Origin: Epiperipatus broadwayi
Taxonomy: Eukaryota; Onychophora; Udeonychophora; Euonychophora; Peripatidae
DNA length: 64,000 bases
Direction: 5' to 3'
NCBI GenBank assembly: GCA_028023455.1
Contig: JAQFVV010000071.1
Coordinates: 5,222,650 to 5,286,649 of the forward strand
The translations under genes and the position numbers were made by a program. The notes beneath the pieces were generated by a model. It saw only the letters and a list, made by a program, of their open reading frames with translations. It made no database searches and had not been told where the DNA came from. This document shows, one piece after another, positions 36,480-48,950 of this stretch. Every line of letters starts with the position of its first letter. Position 1 is the stretch's first letter.

Positions 36480-37095
36480 TCTGGAGGAGGAGGTGAGATT
36501 TGAACCCCCTCTACCTTCATCTCTAGGTTAGGTTAAAGCAGCTCTACTTTTCATACCATTACAATAAATAATCACAAATATTCATATTTCATGCTAAACC
36601 AGAATTCATCAATAGGTCCACATTATCATCTCACACACATATATACAATCAGTGTTCAGTTTATATTAAGATAGCAAATCTTCACACTTTAATGGACAGT
36701 TTTTAATCTACTCCAATCTCCAACTCTTCAGCCATCCAAACCCCTGAAAATCCAATGATGAAATGTCCAAATCCAATAATATTGGCATCAATGGGATTTG
36801 GGCATTTCATCATCAGATTTTCAGTGATATGGATGACTGAAGAGTTGGAGGTTGGAGTAGATTCAAGCCTATCCATTAAAGTGTGAAGATTTGCTATCTT
36901 AATATAAACTGAATACTGACTGTATATATGTGTGGAAGATGCTAATCTGGACCAACTTTTAGCATGAAATATGTATATTGGTGATTACTTATCGTTTCTA
37001 CATGTGTGTGGTCATATGTATCAGTTATGTGAGATAGTGTGGATAGTTGATGGATACTTGTAAGTCTGAGTTCAAATCCCCTATATTTACAATTA
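36480..37095. repeat. Family C repeats, head-to-head
   Basis: A minus copy (36480-36775) and a plus copy (36780-37095) meet near 36778, both starting from the atggatgactgaagagttgg segment and ending in tRNA-like box B sequence. The minus hammerhead (about 36570-36640) has TTGATGA (C3 to T). The plus one (about 36920-36990) has a deletion of the CTGATGA box and stem II 5' strand, leaving AGCAUGAAAUAUG. Confidence 0.8.
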
Positions 37096-37099
37096 GGCT

Positions 37100-37788
37100 C
37101 CAGGTATGTGAAGAGTGCCTGTATTTCAGATATTCTAATGTGTAAATAGTTTTATTGTGTTATATTATTATATGTTTTTTTATTTATTTTGTTGTTTGCT
37201 AAATTATTTATTAGTGCAAATATAACTATTTAAAAAATTTGTAAATAATATGTTAATAAATTTAATGTTTATGAATTTGATTAAGTACATATAGTTGTGT
37301 TTCTTTATTCTGAGTCATCATCACTACACCATCTTCACAGTTTGTTAATGATACAATACAAATTAATTAAGTTATATAAGTTTAAATCTTGAGTAAGATT
37401 CAATTTATCAATAAGATAACATATAATAATTATTTCAAGACTAACATATTTTATAAGATATATTGATTTGTACCAAGCTAATGTGATCACATAAGTCATA
37501 AATGAAATACATATTCTAAAAGCAGTAAAGTATGTTATTTTTTGGATAATCACATTATTAATTATGTTATTGATTAGATTATATATTACTATTTTATTTA
37601 AAGTCAAATTAGTTATTTGTTTTAAAGTATTAAAGATCATAAACTATAAAATAGTTTTATTTATAATTATGTTGGTTAAAAATTTTCTTGATTAGTGCAT
37701 GGCTTATAGATGTAAGTAAAATCCCCCTTTAAACCTAATAGGTTAACTAAATAATGAGATATTATTTTATATAGTGCTATGTTTTTAT
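37100..37788. other. No gene identified
   Basis: AT-rich. A 101-codon minus-strand frame (37335-37640) is Ile/Asn/Leu-rich like translated AT DNA and has no recognised motif. Confidence 0.4.
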
Positions 37789-37790
37789 GT

Positions 37791-38050
37791 AATAGTAATA
37801 TTAACGATTAAGCCAATGCACATACGCTTTAAAGATAAATTATAAATGAATACTCTTTTTCCAGACACGAGATATAGTATTTTAGAAAGAATGGAATGAA
37901 TCCACCAATTCATTTGACCCAAATGTTTATGTATGGGCAAATCTTAAGTGTGTGGAATTAAGAGCATGAAGGTGTCTGGAAAAAGAATATTCATTTATAA
38001 TGTATCTTTAAAGCACAAGTGCATTGGCTTAATTGCTAATATTACTGTTA
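37791..38050. repeat. MITE-like element with ~80-bp terminal inverted repeats
   Basis: The ends (about 37791-37875 and 37973-38050) match as inverted copies, both containing attaagccaatgcac-type and ctttttccagacac-type sequence. The ~100-bp core encodes nothing. Short terminal repeats and no ORF suggest a non-autonomous DNA transposon. Confidence 0.8.
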
Positions 38051-38167
38051 ACTAAATAGTTAATTAAGAAGCAGTAATAATCCTGAGATCTTATTATAAT
38101 ATTATTATTAATAATAATCATAACATTATTAGAATAATTGTTATTGGAAACACATATTCAGTAAAGT

Positions 38168-38348
38168 CATATATATATATATATGTGCTCTGCTCACAGA
38201 TAATGAAGCTATAAAACATAAAGAAAATTATCAAAAGTTACTGCCAAGCACTTTTGGGACAGCTTATAGTCCCATAAATTGTCCCGAAAGCACTTGGCGG
38301 TAACTTTTGATAATTTTACTTACATTTAATACCTTCATTATCTGTGCG

Positions 38349-38366
<18 letters not shown>
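38168..38366. repeat. Foldback/MITE inside a TA run
   Basis: Inverted arms of about 90 bp (38170-38262 and 38280-38365) contain cagataatgaagc and aaaagttactgccaagcac and their complements. (TA)n flanks both ends, consistent with TA-targeted insertion. Confidence 0.8.
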
Positions 38367-38382
<16 letters not shown>

Positions 38383-38759
38383 TGATTTCAAATGCTAATG
38401 AAATAAAGCCTTAACTAAAGTCATATTACAATCTTACTAATTAATTCTCATTAAAGGAAACAGTTATAAATATTTTATTATAGTTTATTCATTATTAGGG
38501 TTAGTCATGGGACTATCTAGATGCTAGGAGGTGTATCTTGGTATTCTTATGCCATTAAACAGGTACTTGAATATTTATTTAATGTTAAAAGCTTTGTAAT
38601 CTTGTCAAATAGGATATTTAATCTCATAGTTTCTAGTATAAATTAAAAGTAGTTTGTAGTAATAAGAGTATAAAATTATACCTAAAGAAAATAAAATTAA
38701 AGCTTAATTTATGTACTTGTAAAATCATCCCTTTGGCAAGGTACAATATATATATATAT

Positions 38760-41459
38760 TGTGACAGTCAGTCTTAAACGACTGCCACAAAGATGGCTGC
38801 AAGCATAGTTGCAGCCCAAACAAATGTACATATTATAATAAAAGGAGTGGTCTGTGCAGGTATATTTTCTCTATTGCTTACACACACAATATATTGTAAA
38901 TAAATGGGACGAATGGTGATAATACACTTATAAATAAACAAATGCGGACACTACATGTAAATATGTATTTTGCTGTTAATAAATGCTATATATTTTTTAT
39001 TTATTTATGATGTGAATAAATATGGTAGGCATTAAAGAAATTATTGTGGGAAACTGAAATGTATTTGCAAGTAACCCAACAGTAAACATGTTTTATTTTG
39101 ATTTTATTTTAGATTCTCAAACGTTGTATTTTTTTTTTCTGTTGCTTGTTGAATATTCTTTTTGGAAAACTTAAAAACAATTTTTATGTGACAACAAGTA
39201 TACAGTTTAAGTTTTATAATTTTTTTTTAGAACTTAATGTTCATGACCGCAGGCAAGCCAATGACCTCTTTCTTTTATTGTATAATGTTTTTGGAAAAAA
39301 ATGTAGAAGTTGTATCAGTGGTCATTCGGCTTGACACCTACTCAAAATTATTTAATTAAATAAATGTGATTTTATTTTATTGTTTAAAGAAATCAAGGGA
39401 TTGGAATTTAAATGGTCTGTGAAATTTTGAAATTAATTAAAAGATAAAGTTATCGTAAGACAAATTTTTTTCCAAGCAGATAGCTAAAATTAAATCCATT
39501 GTTTGGACTTAAGTAATTAAAAACAGGGATTAATAATTTAATTAAAAACAGAAATGTAAAAGCAATAACTTGAGGAGGGGATGAGAGAATACTCCCTGTA
39601 ATGGGGGGGGGATATATAAAGGCTGGTCAGGTGAAATGGGATTAGTTAGCTGGGTTATATTCATTCACTCTCACGGGCACTCTTACCCGTTCTCTGGTAG
39701 TTTACTCCGAAAAGCAGAATTATGAATGTAAAAAAATATTTTTTCGGAATGCTGAACAAGTGGAAGAGTTATTAATAGCTGAACGTATTTTAAAAGGTGC
39801 AGACCAAGAAATATGAGACTTATGGACTAAGAAAGAAAAATACAATTGAAATTATTATCAGATACATTTCCTAATAAGTATTAAGCGAAGGGAGAAAGAA
39901 TACTGCCCAATTAAACAAAAGAAAGTGAAATTTAAGCTAATGTTTTATATCACTAAGGGAATGGAATCAAGATTTATTCATGATACAGCAATGGACATGG
40001 AGTAGAAGACCAAGTTCGGTACATTTGCACCACTCGAAGACCTACAGATCCATCCAGTGATGTGACTTTCTATTTCTTAAAGTGTAGCTGCTATGGACAA
40101 TTTGCCAACCTCCATTGAAGCCCTGTTAAGTAATCACCTGCACAGCAGATATATATCACCCTCAAAATCCTAGCCCGGAGAAGAACGAAGCCTTTGGAAA
40201 GTATTATTTATGTTTTTATATCTATTTTTTTATGTCTTATTACGAGTAATTCATTATTTTACTAATATTGCTATTATTAAACGAACCAGTGAATTGTGTA
40301 ATTCAGTTATAAATATTTCTTTTGTAATTTTAACGTAAAGGTACACGTAATTCATTGGAGTATCTAAATAAATTATAAAAGAAAAGAGAAAGTAAATATG
40401 AAATATTTCAAAATAGTCAAATAAAAATAGTTGGGTGGTTTGGTCATTGGATGTATGTGTTTCTCTTTGAAATAATAGTAAATTTATTCTATCCGCTAAG
40501 TACAGGATTGTTTTCATAAGAAATAAAAGTGTGTAAGAAAGTGTTCCAAATAATTATTACTGTCCGTTACGGGCAGGACTCATATTATGGAACTTTTAAG
40601 ATTCAAATTGTAGTTGAGCACGAGTTTGTTCCCCTTGTAAATTTATTACATCCGCTATGTGCAGGATTGTTTTATAAGGAATAAAAGTGTGTTAGAAAGT
40701 GTTCCAAATAATTATTATTGTCCACCACGTGCAGGACTCATATTATGGAACGTTTAAAATTCAAATATCATTAAATCATGGCTAAATCATTTTTTTATTA
40801 TTATGAAACACGTGCATACCATGGCCAATACACATTGTTTTTGTATAAGTAATTATTCCAAGTTTTGAGTTTAAAGTGTAAGCAGGGGAGAATTTCAGAC
40901 CATTCCTTTCCCATTTATGAAACTATTTAAAATTTATTTATACGCTCGAGTTTTAATTAATATTGTTTATGTGTGTGTTTATTCTCTTCTTTATTCTGTA
41001 AATATTTATATAATCATAGAGGGCTTAATAAATTTAACATCTAATTTTAAAGTATGGCATTGTGCTGTGTATTTGATAATGATATTATTGTTTGACCTTT
41101 TCTGTTAACGAAGCAACACCATCCTGAGATCATGAGTTGATTGAGCTAGTCAAGGATTAAACTTACCAGGATCGGGAATCATTCGTTAGGCATTCACTTT
41201 TCTATTGATTTTATATATAAAAAATATATATATATAAGAGATTATAACTCTTTATTATTTACATGATCATATCCCTTAAGCAGGGGAGCAATCTCTTTCT
41301 TAAGGTGGCATGCAAAGGTTGCAGTAAACGAACCTTTCAAAGGTATGATTATAGTAATGTATATTTTGGATGCCTTTGAATATTTCTTAATTGCTGCTCG
41401 ATGTTAGAAAACGCATGTCATGCTCAATGCATATAGAGAAGCAGGCAGCGACTGTTACA
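38760..41459 (+). mobile_element. 2.7-kb LTR-like element (possible solo LTR)
   Basis: It starts TGTGACAGTC and ends GACTGTTACA, a 10-bp terminal inverted repeat with one mismatch and TG...CA ends, set in a TA run with matching ATAT on both sides. TATATAAAGG at 39613-39622 lies ~850 bp in, as a promoter would. A pair of ~158-bp tandem units starts near 40521 and 40679. Motifs ccgctatgtgcaggatt recall ccgctatgggcaggatt of the family at 24768. No gag or pol frame was found. Confidence 0.55.
39613..39622 (+). promoter_or_regulatory. TATA box of the LTR-like element
   Basis: TATATAAAGG is followed about 30-45 bp downstream by ttcattcactctcac, a plausible start region. The inverted repeat cgggcactcttacccg (39676-39691) lies just beyond. 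Confidence 0.4.
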
Positions 41460-41489
41460 ATATATATATATTAAATTTCTATTCCATCA

Positions 41490-41760
41490 CGCATTTCTGA
41501 CATATAAGACTAAAGACATCTGAAAAAGGTAAATGATTCCCAATGTATTTTGTGCTAAATCAGCACTCATTAATTGGCTCAGATAATCTCTTACATATAT
41601 TACATCATTTGTGTTATTATTATATAATAGCAAATCACTACAGTTTGATTGCAAGGGGTCAAACTTTGTGCTCTCATAACTTTGATACAAAGTACATTTA
41701 TACTTATTATATAAGCATCATTATTAATTAGCCTTTTTATCTAATAAGTTAACTATGTGT
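41490..41760 (-). repeat. Family B repeat with dead hammerhead
   Basis: On the minus strand the ribozyme region reads TTAATGA for CTGATGA and CAAA for GAAA, while stem II GUGCU...AGCAC is kept. The flank aaagttgtgagagcacaaag matches other family B copies. Confidence 0.7.
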
Positions 41761-42655
41761 AGCGATCCCAGAAACTGGAAAGTTTATAAAGATTTAATAA
41801 ATTATAAATTAAATTCACGATTTAAGAATATACAATTTGTATTAGTTTAATCCGTAAATAAATTATATTATTATATTACCTACAAATACAAATTTGTGAA
41901 AAGATTTGAGTAAACCCAAAATACTTTTTTAAAAAAAAATATATAGTTTACTGAAATAATTTTACTAATGAAATCAATTACATGTTTTTTGTGTTGTTTA
42001 TTGCAATTTTGTTCTTTTTTTTAAATAAAAAACAAAAAAACTCTGTAACTTATTAAAAACATGTTTTTAATTTTTAGATCTAGTTAATTATTCATAAATG
42101 GTTTTTTTTATGTAAAACATTTCTCGAATGACATGAAAATATACATAAGATTTTGTAATGGAGACTAATTCAATTCACTCTTTATTTCATTAAAAAAAAT
42201 AAAAATAGCTGCGTTTTTATGTTTAAAAAAATATGCAAATTTTTTAATAAATTAACATTTTTACTTAAGCTATTAAAATTATTTTAAATAAATTTGGCTG
42301 ATGGCGCTTTTTTATGTATTTGTATAAAGCATCAGTTTTTATTGCTTAAGATATAAAAAATCATCGTGTATATTGTAATAAAGAAATTGAATGATTTATT
42401 GATCAGATAATCGTAAAAAGTTCTAGTTGTGGAAGTATAGAGATATAGTCACAACTATGGGACCTTCCAGTCCAGAGTTCGCCACTATAATTTTATTATA
42501 CCCAGGGGTATGGGGCAAAAGAAAATTATGCTTAAAAAAAAGTCTTTAATTTCATTTGATAAATATATTTTTTAAAAAGTTGTTTCAAAAAAATATATAT
42601 GTAATTAAGTTCTTAAAAAATCTGAAGCAGTTAAAATGGTTTTATACCAAAAACA
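41761..42655. other. No gene identified
   Basis: AT-rich without recognisable features on either strand. Confidence 0.4.
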
Positions 42656-42770
42656 ATAAAAGAAACAGGCAAAACTCACTATATATATATATATTGCCAC
42701 ACACAGCAAGCTAGAGTAATCAATGGATGCTAGAAGGCTTGTGCATAAAATCCACATCTAGTGTCTACTC

Positions 42771-42829
42771 ATCCAATATCCCCAGACTAGTTTCTGGCTT
42801 ATGGACTTCGTCAGTGAGGAGCCTTGGAT
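42771..42829 (-). ncRNA. Hammerhead ribozyme, family A, weak stem II
   Basis: CTGACGA, GAAA and CUAGUC satisfy the core (position 7 is free in hammerheads) and both stem I helices are intact. Stem II AGUC/GCCA has only two good pairs, so activity may be low. Confidence 0.6.
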
Positions 42830-43369
42830 CTGAGAGCACTGCACTTAGATCTTAGGATCTAATCCATCCCTCCAGCAACGACCTTTTATCTCCACTTAAC
42901 TACAAAACTATAAGTCTTAAACTGAAAACACCTTAGTGTTTTCAATCCAAGCCCATTAGCTTATATATAGTCATATGGGTCTGAACGCAGTTCAATACCC
43001 ATACATTTTGGTGTCTTTGGTTCTTTAATAACCATAGCCATCACTATCCTATTAGGCAGGATTGGTTTTAAGCCAATAAGCATCACATGACCTCCACCTC
43101 TTATGCTTGTGTATAACTGTTGTTAAAACAGGCAAAACTCACTATATATATTGCCACACACAGCAAGATAAAGTAATCAATGGATGCCAGGAGGCTTGTG
43201 CATAAAATCCCCATCTAGTACCTACTCATACAATATCCCCAGACTACTTTCTGGCTTATGGCCTTCAGTGTTTCCAGTTTAAGACTCATAGTTTTGTAGT
43301 TAAATGGAGATAAAAGATGGTTGCTGGAGGGTTGTATTAGATCCTAAGATCTAGATGCAGTGCTCTCAG

Positions 43370-43428
43370 ATCCAAGGCTCCTCACTAACGAAGGCCATAA
43401 GCCAGAAACTAGTCTGGGGATATTGGAT
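43370..43428 (+). ncRNA. Hammerhead remnant, family A
   Basis: Reads CTAACGA: the invariant G5 is changed to A, while stem I, stem II, GAAA and GUC are preserved. Expected to be inactive. Confidence 0.6.
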
Positions 43429-43890
43429 GAGTAGGCACTAGATGGGGATTTTATGCACAAGCCTTCTGACATCCATTGATTATTTTAGCTTGCTGTATGT
43501 GGCAATATATATAGTGAGTTTTGCCTGTTTTTACAACAGTTATACACAAGCATAAGAAGTGGTGGTCATGAGATGTTTATTGGCTTAATAACAATAAAAT
43601 AAAATAGTCATTTTGATTTAAGAACCTATTTCCAGAATTACTTATGTTTGCAAATGAGAATAAAGCTATCCTGATAATTAATAACTTACAAAAATCTGGA
43701 TTTATATAAAACCAACTTTATTACAAATAAAGTGCAAAACATTAAAACTGTGATCTATCTATCAAAACAGCTTTCAGTTCTCAGTTTATGGGAACATTTT
43801 TTGTGATTATTTTCACTTGATAAAAAATATTTCTACAGTCTACCCATTGGCAAATGGTAAACATGCATCTGAAATAATATATATATATAT

Positions 43891-45645
43891 TATAACGGTC
43901 TGGGAGTTAGGATTGAAGTTATGCAGTCTTACCATATCTGCACTACAGAGCACCACTAGGCTACTTGAACCTAAAAAATTTATAAAGTAGGCAGATACGT
44001 GCTGTTAAAGATCCAACTTTTATTTATTAAGACCATCAGCCCTTGCCACTATCTCAGTGGAGATGCAGAGATAATATATATATATCTTTATTTAATCTCT
44101 ATCTTAAATATATAAAAAAAATAAAAGCCACTGCCAGTAATTATTACACAAACATTTATTAATGCACATATATAATATTTAAAATTTGAGGAATAACATT
44201 TATTATTTTGATTTTAATATTAACTTTTAATTTAAATTATTTTAAAATTTTAAACTATCCCCACAGATGAATTTAATAATATTTTTTTAAGAGTGTCAAG
44301 AATGAATAAACTACATAGATTGCATTTGAAAAGAAAATATTCTATCCCTGATTTAATTTTAGGCCAAAAGTTTGCAGCCAAATCAACATCAATCAATCTG
44401 ATATATCGATGTATTCAATGCAGTATGAATACGACAGCATAAAATATCATACTGTCAGGAATGTACCTCTGAACAGCATGGTTAAGAAAACATTGACTCT
44501 CATCCAGACAGAAATGCTACATCTGTCTAGTAAGAAGAACAATAAAAAAAAACTCCATAGGAAGGGATGGCGTTTTCCATCTTACTATCCCCTTCCATAG
44601 GCAAAAGTCATGTGCGGCATAAATATGTGATCCTGCACGTAACAAATCTCATACTACATCTACTAATTACACCAATATATCCAATACATTAACCCAATTT
44701 AACTACGAAACAATAACCTAAGATTAACCCTCCCTTAATTAATTAATATAACTTTACAAATCTATATAACCATTCATGCCTGACTTAAATTTAACATTTC
44801 TACAAGTTCGCACAGATGAATTTTATAAAGTTTGTTTTTAATATTTATTGTATAAATTATTTAAATGCATTAAATTTAAGTTGGGTATAGATGCTTGAAT
44901 GGATTCATTATCGGTTAATTATATTTTTGTTTTCATATTTGATTAAAATATATAGACATTCAGTAAATAATGATACCTTACGTTGAGTATCTAAAATGTA
45001 TTTATTCAGATGTCTTTTAAGTTATTGTGTCAATGTGGCATCTTATGATGAATGTCATTGGGTTTCTTGTAAATTTTCCTCTGCAATTCCATCAATGACT
45101 TTATATTTTGATTGTTTATGTTTGAATACATCGATATATCAGATGGATTGATGTTGATTTGGCCACGAACTTTTGGCCTAAGGTTAAATCAGGGATAGAA
45201 TATTTTCTTTTCAAATGCAATCTATGTAGTTTATTCATTCTTGACATTCTTAAAAAAATATTATTAAATTCATCTGTGAGGATGGTTTAAAATTTTAAAA
45301 TAATTTAAATTAAAAGTTAATATTAAAATCAAAATAATAAATGTTATTCCTCAAATTTTAAATATTATATATGTGCATTAATAAATGTTTGTGTATTAAT
45401 TACTGGCAGTGGCTTTTATTTTTTTTATATATTTAAGATAGAGATTAAATAAAGATATATATTATATCTGCATATCCACTGAGCTAGTGGCAAGGGCTGA
45501 TGGTCTTAATAAATAAAAGTTGGATCTTTAACAGCGCGTATCTGCCTACTCTATAAATTTTCTAAGTTCAAGTAGCCTAGTGGCACTCTGTAGTGCAGAT
45601 ATGGTAAGACTGCATAGCTTCGATCCTAACTCCCAGACCATTATA
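43891..45645. mobile_element. Inverted pair of 3' LTR halves
   Basis: The left half (43891-44850) is a minus-strand and the right half (about 44850-45645) a plus-strand copy of the 3' part of the LTR family seen whole at 49539-51717. The outer ~530 bp are mutually inverted, from the ends (tataacggtctgggagtt / aactcccagaccattata) in to about 44420 and 45120. Neither half contains the promoter end, so two 3' ends face outward. It could act as a foldback element. Confidence 0.75.
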
Positions 45646-45979
45646 ATTTTACCTTTCATCTGACTTTTTAATTATATGGGATCCCCAAGGGCTAGTTTGC
45701 TTTTCGATAATTAATAACTCAATCATTTCCATTTTGAAAAAATATTTTATCTTTAGATCTTGTACTTTATTATAAAAAAGTACGTTCAAATTTTTTTTTT
45801 TTTAAAAAAGAAAATAATTTTGAAGTTTTGCATCTGTGAGAATATATATACGTACATTGAACAATTTTTTACTTTTAGCTTTTAGTTTTTTTTATTTACG
45901 AACATAAAACCGTTTTATTCTCATTTTAAATTAATGTAATGGCATATACCATTACAATATAAATCATCTTATGGAACAA

Positions 45980-46110
45980 GATATAGATGAGAAAATAGTA
46001 GTTGGACAGTTGAAATCTTAAACTGCATTCCAAGTGATTGTACAAGATCGAAGGGGCTAGAGATCAGAGAAACTGGATTAACCTTGGAAAGACTTTCATT
46101 CTCCAACAGA
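45980..46110 (+). mobile_element. LINE 3' end fragment (RTE-like), shorter
   Basis: Contains ttgaaatcttaaactgcatt and gatcagagaaactggattaa, matching the reverse complement of the copy at 20436-20745 with an internal deletion. Confidence 0.55.
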
Positions 46111-46609
46111 CTAATAATGACTGAGGTTGATACAGGAATGCTAACTGCAATATATATATTAAAAGTAGATTTTAACACATTCTTTTACAAATATAATCCT
46201 GTAAATGGTTAACTGCCTTTTAAAGTAAAATAACAGACCGATCCTTTCACATTATACATGTATATTGGCTAAACAGTTTCATCAGTTATCTTAGTGTTTA
46301 AAACATTTGTCAATCATGCCAGAATAGCTAATTATCTTAGTTATCTATTTATAATATATAAATATATTTTGTGATTTCTTCTGGGTATAATTTTGATGAG
46401 TATATTGATATTGCCACCAACTGAGTGATGAATAAAATATTAGAAAGTGCTGTAAATATCTGCTTTATAGTAATGTTAAAGTTCCACCAATAAAATAAGC
46501 AAGTGTATAAAATTGGAAAAAATCGTTAGAAAATGTTTTTTTTAAAAAAAAATTCTAAATAGGAGGAAGTTTGCATGCGTCATCACATTTATTGATAGAA
46601 TTTGGTCTC

Positions 46610-47215
46610 TTTAGTAGATCGGTGGCTTCTCTGGCCTTAAATTGGTAAAGAGAATCACATTCTGGATATGATTCTGGTATTAGAGAAATGGATATTGTGA
46701 CCTGAATACATAGCATGGTGTGATAGTGCAGGTGGTGAATTTAACTGCATTAACATGATCTTCTCTTCTAGCACCGATGCAATGATTGCTCATACCTACA
46801 GAAAAAGCTTTACAAACGCCACGTGAAATTTCATAAACTCCATGAACCTTAAGAGGGAATTAATCTTTATGCTTGGTTATGATGGTACTAATTTTTGATA
46901 ATATATATTGTTTTTTAGTGTAGCATTTTAGTATAGATACAAAAAAAATTAGTAACATCATAACCAAGCCTAAAAATTCAATTTCTCTTAAGGTTTATGG
47001 AATTTATAAAATTTCATATGGCACCTGTAAAGCTTCTTATGTAGGTATGAACAATTGTCACATCAGTACTAGAACAGGTGAACATGCTAATGCAGTTGGA
47101 TAATACTCATCAGCAGCAGCACTCTTATTCTATTCTATGGATTTAAGTCACAATATTCATTTCTCTAATAGCAGGATCCTATCAAGATGTGACCTCTACC
47201 AATATAAAACATTAT
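46610..47215. repeat. Palindrome with inverted GIY-YIG fragments
   Basis: Arms 46742-46907 and 46948-47103 are diverged inverted copies. The plus arm encodes VYGIYKISYGTCKASYVGM, a GIY-YIG endonuclease core of Penelope type; the minus arm encodes the cognate VYEISRGVCKAFSVGM. Both stop soon after (GEHANAVG, then a stop). Two endonuclease fragments thus face away from a 40-bp centre. Outer flanks 46610-46740 and 47105-47215 also correspond. Confidence 0.75.
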
Positions 47216-47279
47216 TCTGAAGATTTTTTGACTTTTATTTTTTTCAATTTTACATGCTTGTTTTTTTGTTTTTTTTTTT

Positions 47280-47515
47280 GATGGCTTGTGCTCTCAGATC
47301 CAAAGCTCCTCACTGACGAAGGCCACAAGCCAAAAGAAACTAGTCTGGGGCTATTGGATGAGTAGGCATTAGATAGGGATTTTATGCACAAGCCTTCTGG
47401 CATCCATTGATTACTCTGGTTGGCACAGGGTGGCACTACTGTATGGAGAGTTTTGCCTTGTTTATAAACAATTATGTGCTAGTATAAGAGATGGTGATCA
47501 TCATGTGATAAATCG
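47280..47515 (+). repeat. Family A hammerhead repeat
   Basis: A single plus copy from the promoter-proximal ctctcagatccaaagctc region to gttttgccttg and the following gatggtgatcatcatgtgat. The neighbouring minus-strand frame containing MPPCANQSNQWMPEGLCIKS is antisense translation of the repeat. Confidence 0.8.
47298..47359 (+). ncRNA. Hammerhead ribozyme, family A, stem II insertion
   Basis: CTGACGA and GAAAC with CUAGUC are intact, but three extra A residues lie between the GCCA of stem II and the GAAA box, which should misplace the core. Probably inactive. Confidence 0.5.
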
Positions 47516-47564
47516 ATAGTTCTTAGTATGGGGGATCAGTGTATAATTAAAAAGTTTCATTTGT

Positions 47565-47760
47565 TAAAATGATTAATAAATAGTAAAATGAAAGTCTTTT
47601 ATATAGACTATTGCATATTCTCGTCATCATTTATGTGTTTTCAAAAAAATATACCAGAAGTCCTTTTTTAATATATATTATTTTTAAATGATGACGAAAA
47701 TATGCAATAGTCTATATAAAAGACTTTCATTTTATTATTTATTAAAGTACATAATATTCA
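47565..47760. repeat. Foldback/MITE-like element
   Basis: Arms of about 60 bp (47570-47632 and 47687-47750) containing atgaaagtcttttatataga and its complement. The core is AT-rich and non-coding. Confidence 0.75.
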
Positions 47761-48750
47761 ATATTTTATAGCATTAGAAGATTTTACTTTAAATTGTTCA
47801 GTTTATATATTATACAGTGAGTAAAATAAACTTTTTTTTTTTTAACAATCGGAATTTCAATTAGATACTTAGCCTAATGTGTTTTCTTTCTTTTTCTTTT
47901 TTAACAAAAGGAATTTTTAGAAAGAAACATTTCAAAAGATTGTTTTTTTAAACAAGTTTTGGAACTTTTTTTTTCTCAAATCCTTTTTAATACAAAAAAA
48001 CAACAACAACAATCCATTTATTTTCGCCACACTAGATCTATATACTATACTTTTTGATAGTCTATTTTTTTTAAAAAAAAAAAAATTAATTATGAAAAAT
48101 ATAATCGGCAATACATTAAAATATTGTCTTAATACATTTCATGTAATCTTTATAACAAAGAAATATAGTATGTATAAATTTATCACCTCTTCATATTTAT
48201 ATCACTTCATTGTTCAAACTAGTTCTGATACCCTGGAATATTTAAATTCTATTTTGCAATATGAAGTATACTTTATTATTATTAGAAAGTTTTTTTTTTC
48301 TTTAATATATAAATTATGCTTAATTTAACATTTAATTTCATTTTAACACAATTATAGAGGGATGAGCTAGTGAGTCCAAGTTCCTGGATTGGAGATCAGC
48401 ACTCCACTTTTAGTCCTAAAACATCAAGAACTTTTTAATTGCTTAATATTTGACTTCTTTTCTTGCTATTTTAAATAATGTGGACTATTTTTTTACTTAA
48501 AGCAGGTTTGTGTGTGCATTTGTTTAACTATTAAATGCTTTCAAAATGGAGTCACAAACTATGTGATTTCAATTATATATTATCCAAAGAAAAATATAAA
48601 CAAACAAAAAAAAAACATTAAAATGTGCAAATTTTACAATATTCAGGTAGCCATTTTTCTTTCTGTGAATGTTGTATCATGTTTTTAAAAAATCAAAAAT
48701 TTGTAAAATATTTTTTTATTATACACCAGTGACCATTTTTCCATCTCAAA
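47761..48750. other. No gene identified
   Basis: AT-rich with T and A runs. No recognisable content. Confidence 0.4.
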
Positions 48751-48757
48751 GAATCTT

Positions 48758-48950
48758 CATCATCATCATCAACCATTATCAATCCACTGCAGGATGAAGG
48801 TCTCTCCAAGTTCAGTCCATATTCTCTGATCTTTAGCTCCTCTTCTCCACATCACCCCTGCACACTTTCTTATTTCATCCATCCATTTCTCTGGGTCTTT
48901 TGCAATCTCTTGGAATCTAGTTTAAGATTTCAAAGCATCTTATATGATTA
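48758..48950 (-). mobile_element. LINE 3' end fragment (RTE-like), best preserved
   Basis: On the minus strand it ends with the CTGCAGTGGATTGATAATGG segment and an ATGATGATG tail. The plus-strand complement contains ccatccatttctctgggtct, part of the basic C-terminal coding tail. The same family as the pieces at 8832, 20436 and 45980. Confidence 0.65.

Larger units (their letters stand above)
42660..43585. repeat. Family A hammerhead repeats, tandem minus then plus
   Basis: A full minus unit (42660-43130) and the start of a second (43131-43265) give a tandem spacing of about 470 bp; a plus unit (43266-43585) closes the palindrome. TA-rich variation occurs near the outer ends. Confidence 0.85.

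Noticed and set aside
37335-37640. 101-codon minus-strand membrane-like frame
   Set aside because: Hydrophobicity follows from AT-rich codons (Ile, Leu, Asn, Tyr); no signal, family or neighbouring exon.
46948-47103. Intact GIY-YIG nuclease gene
   Set aside because: Only about 40 codons with a stop shortly after the core and no start or RT; a fragment.
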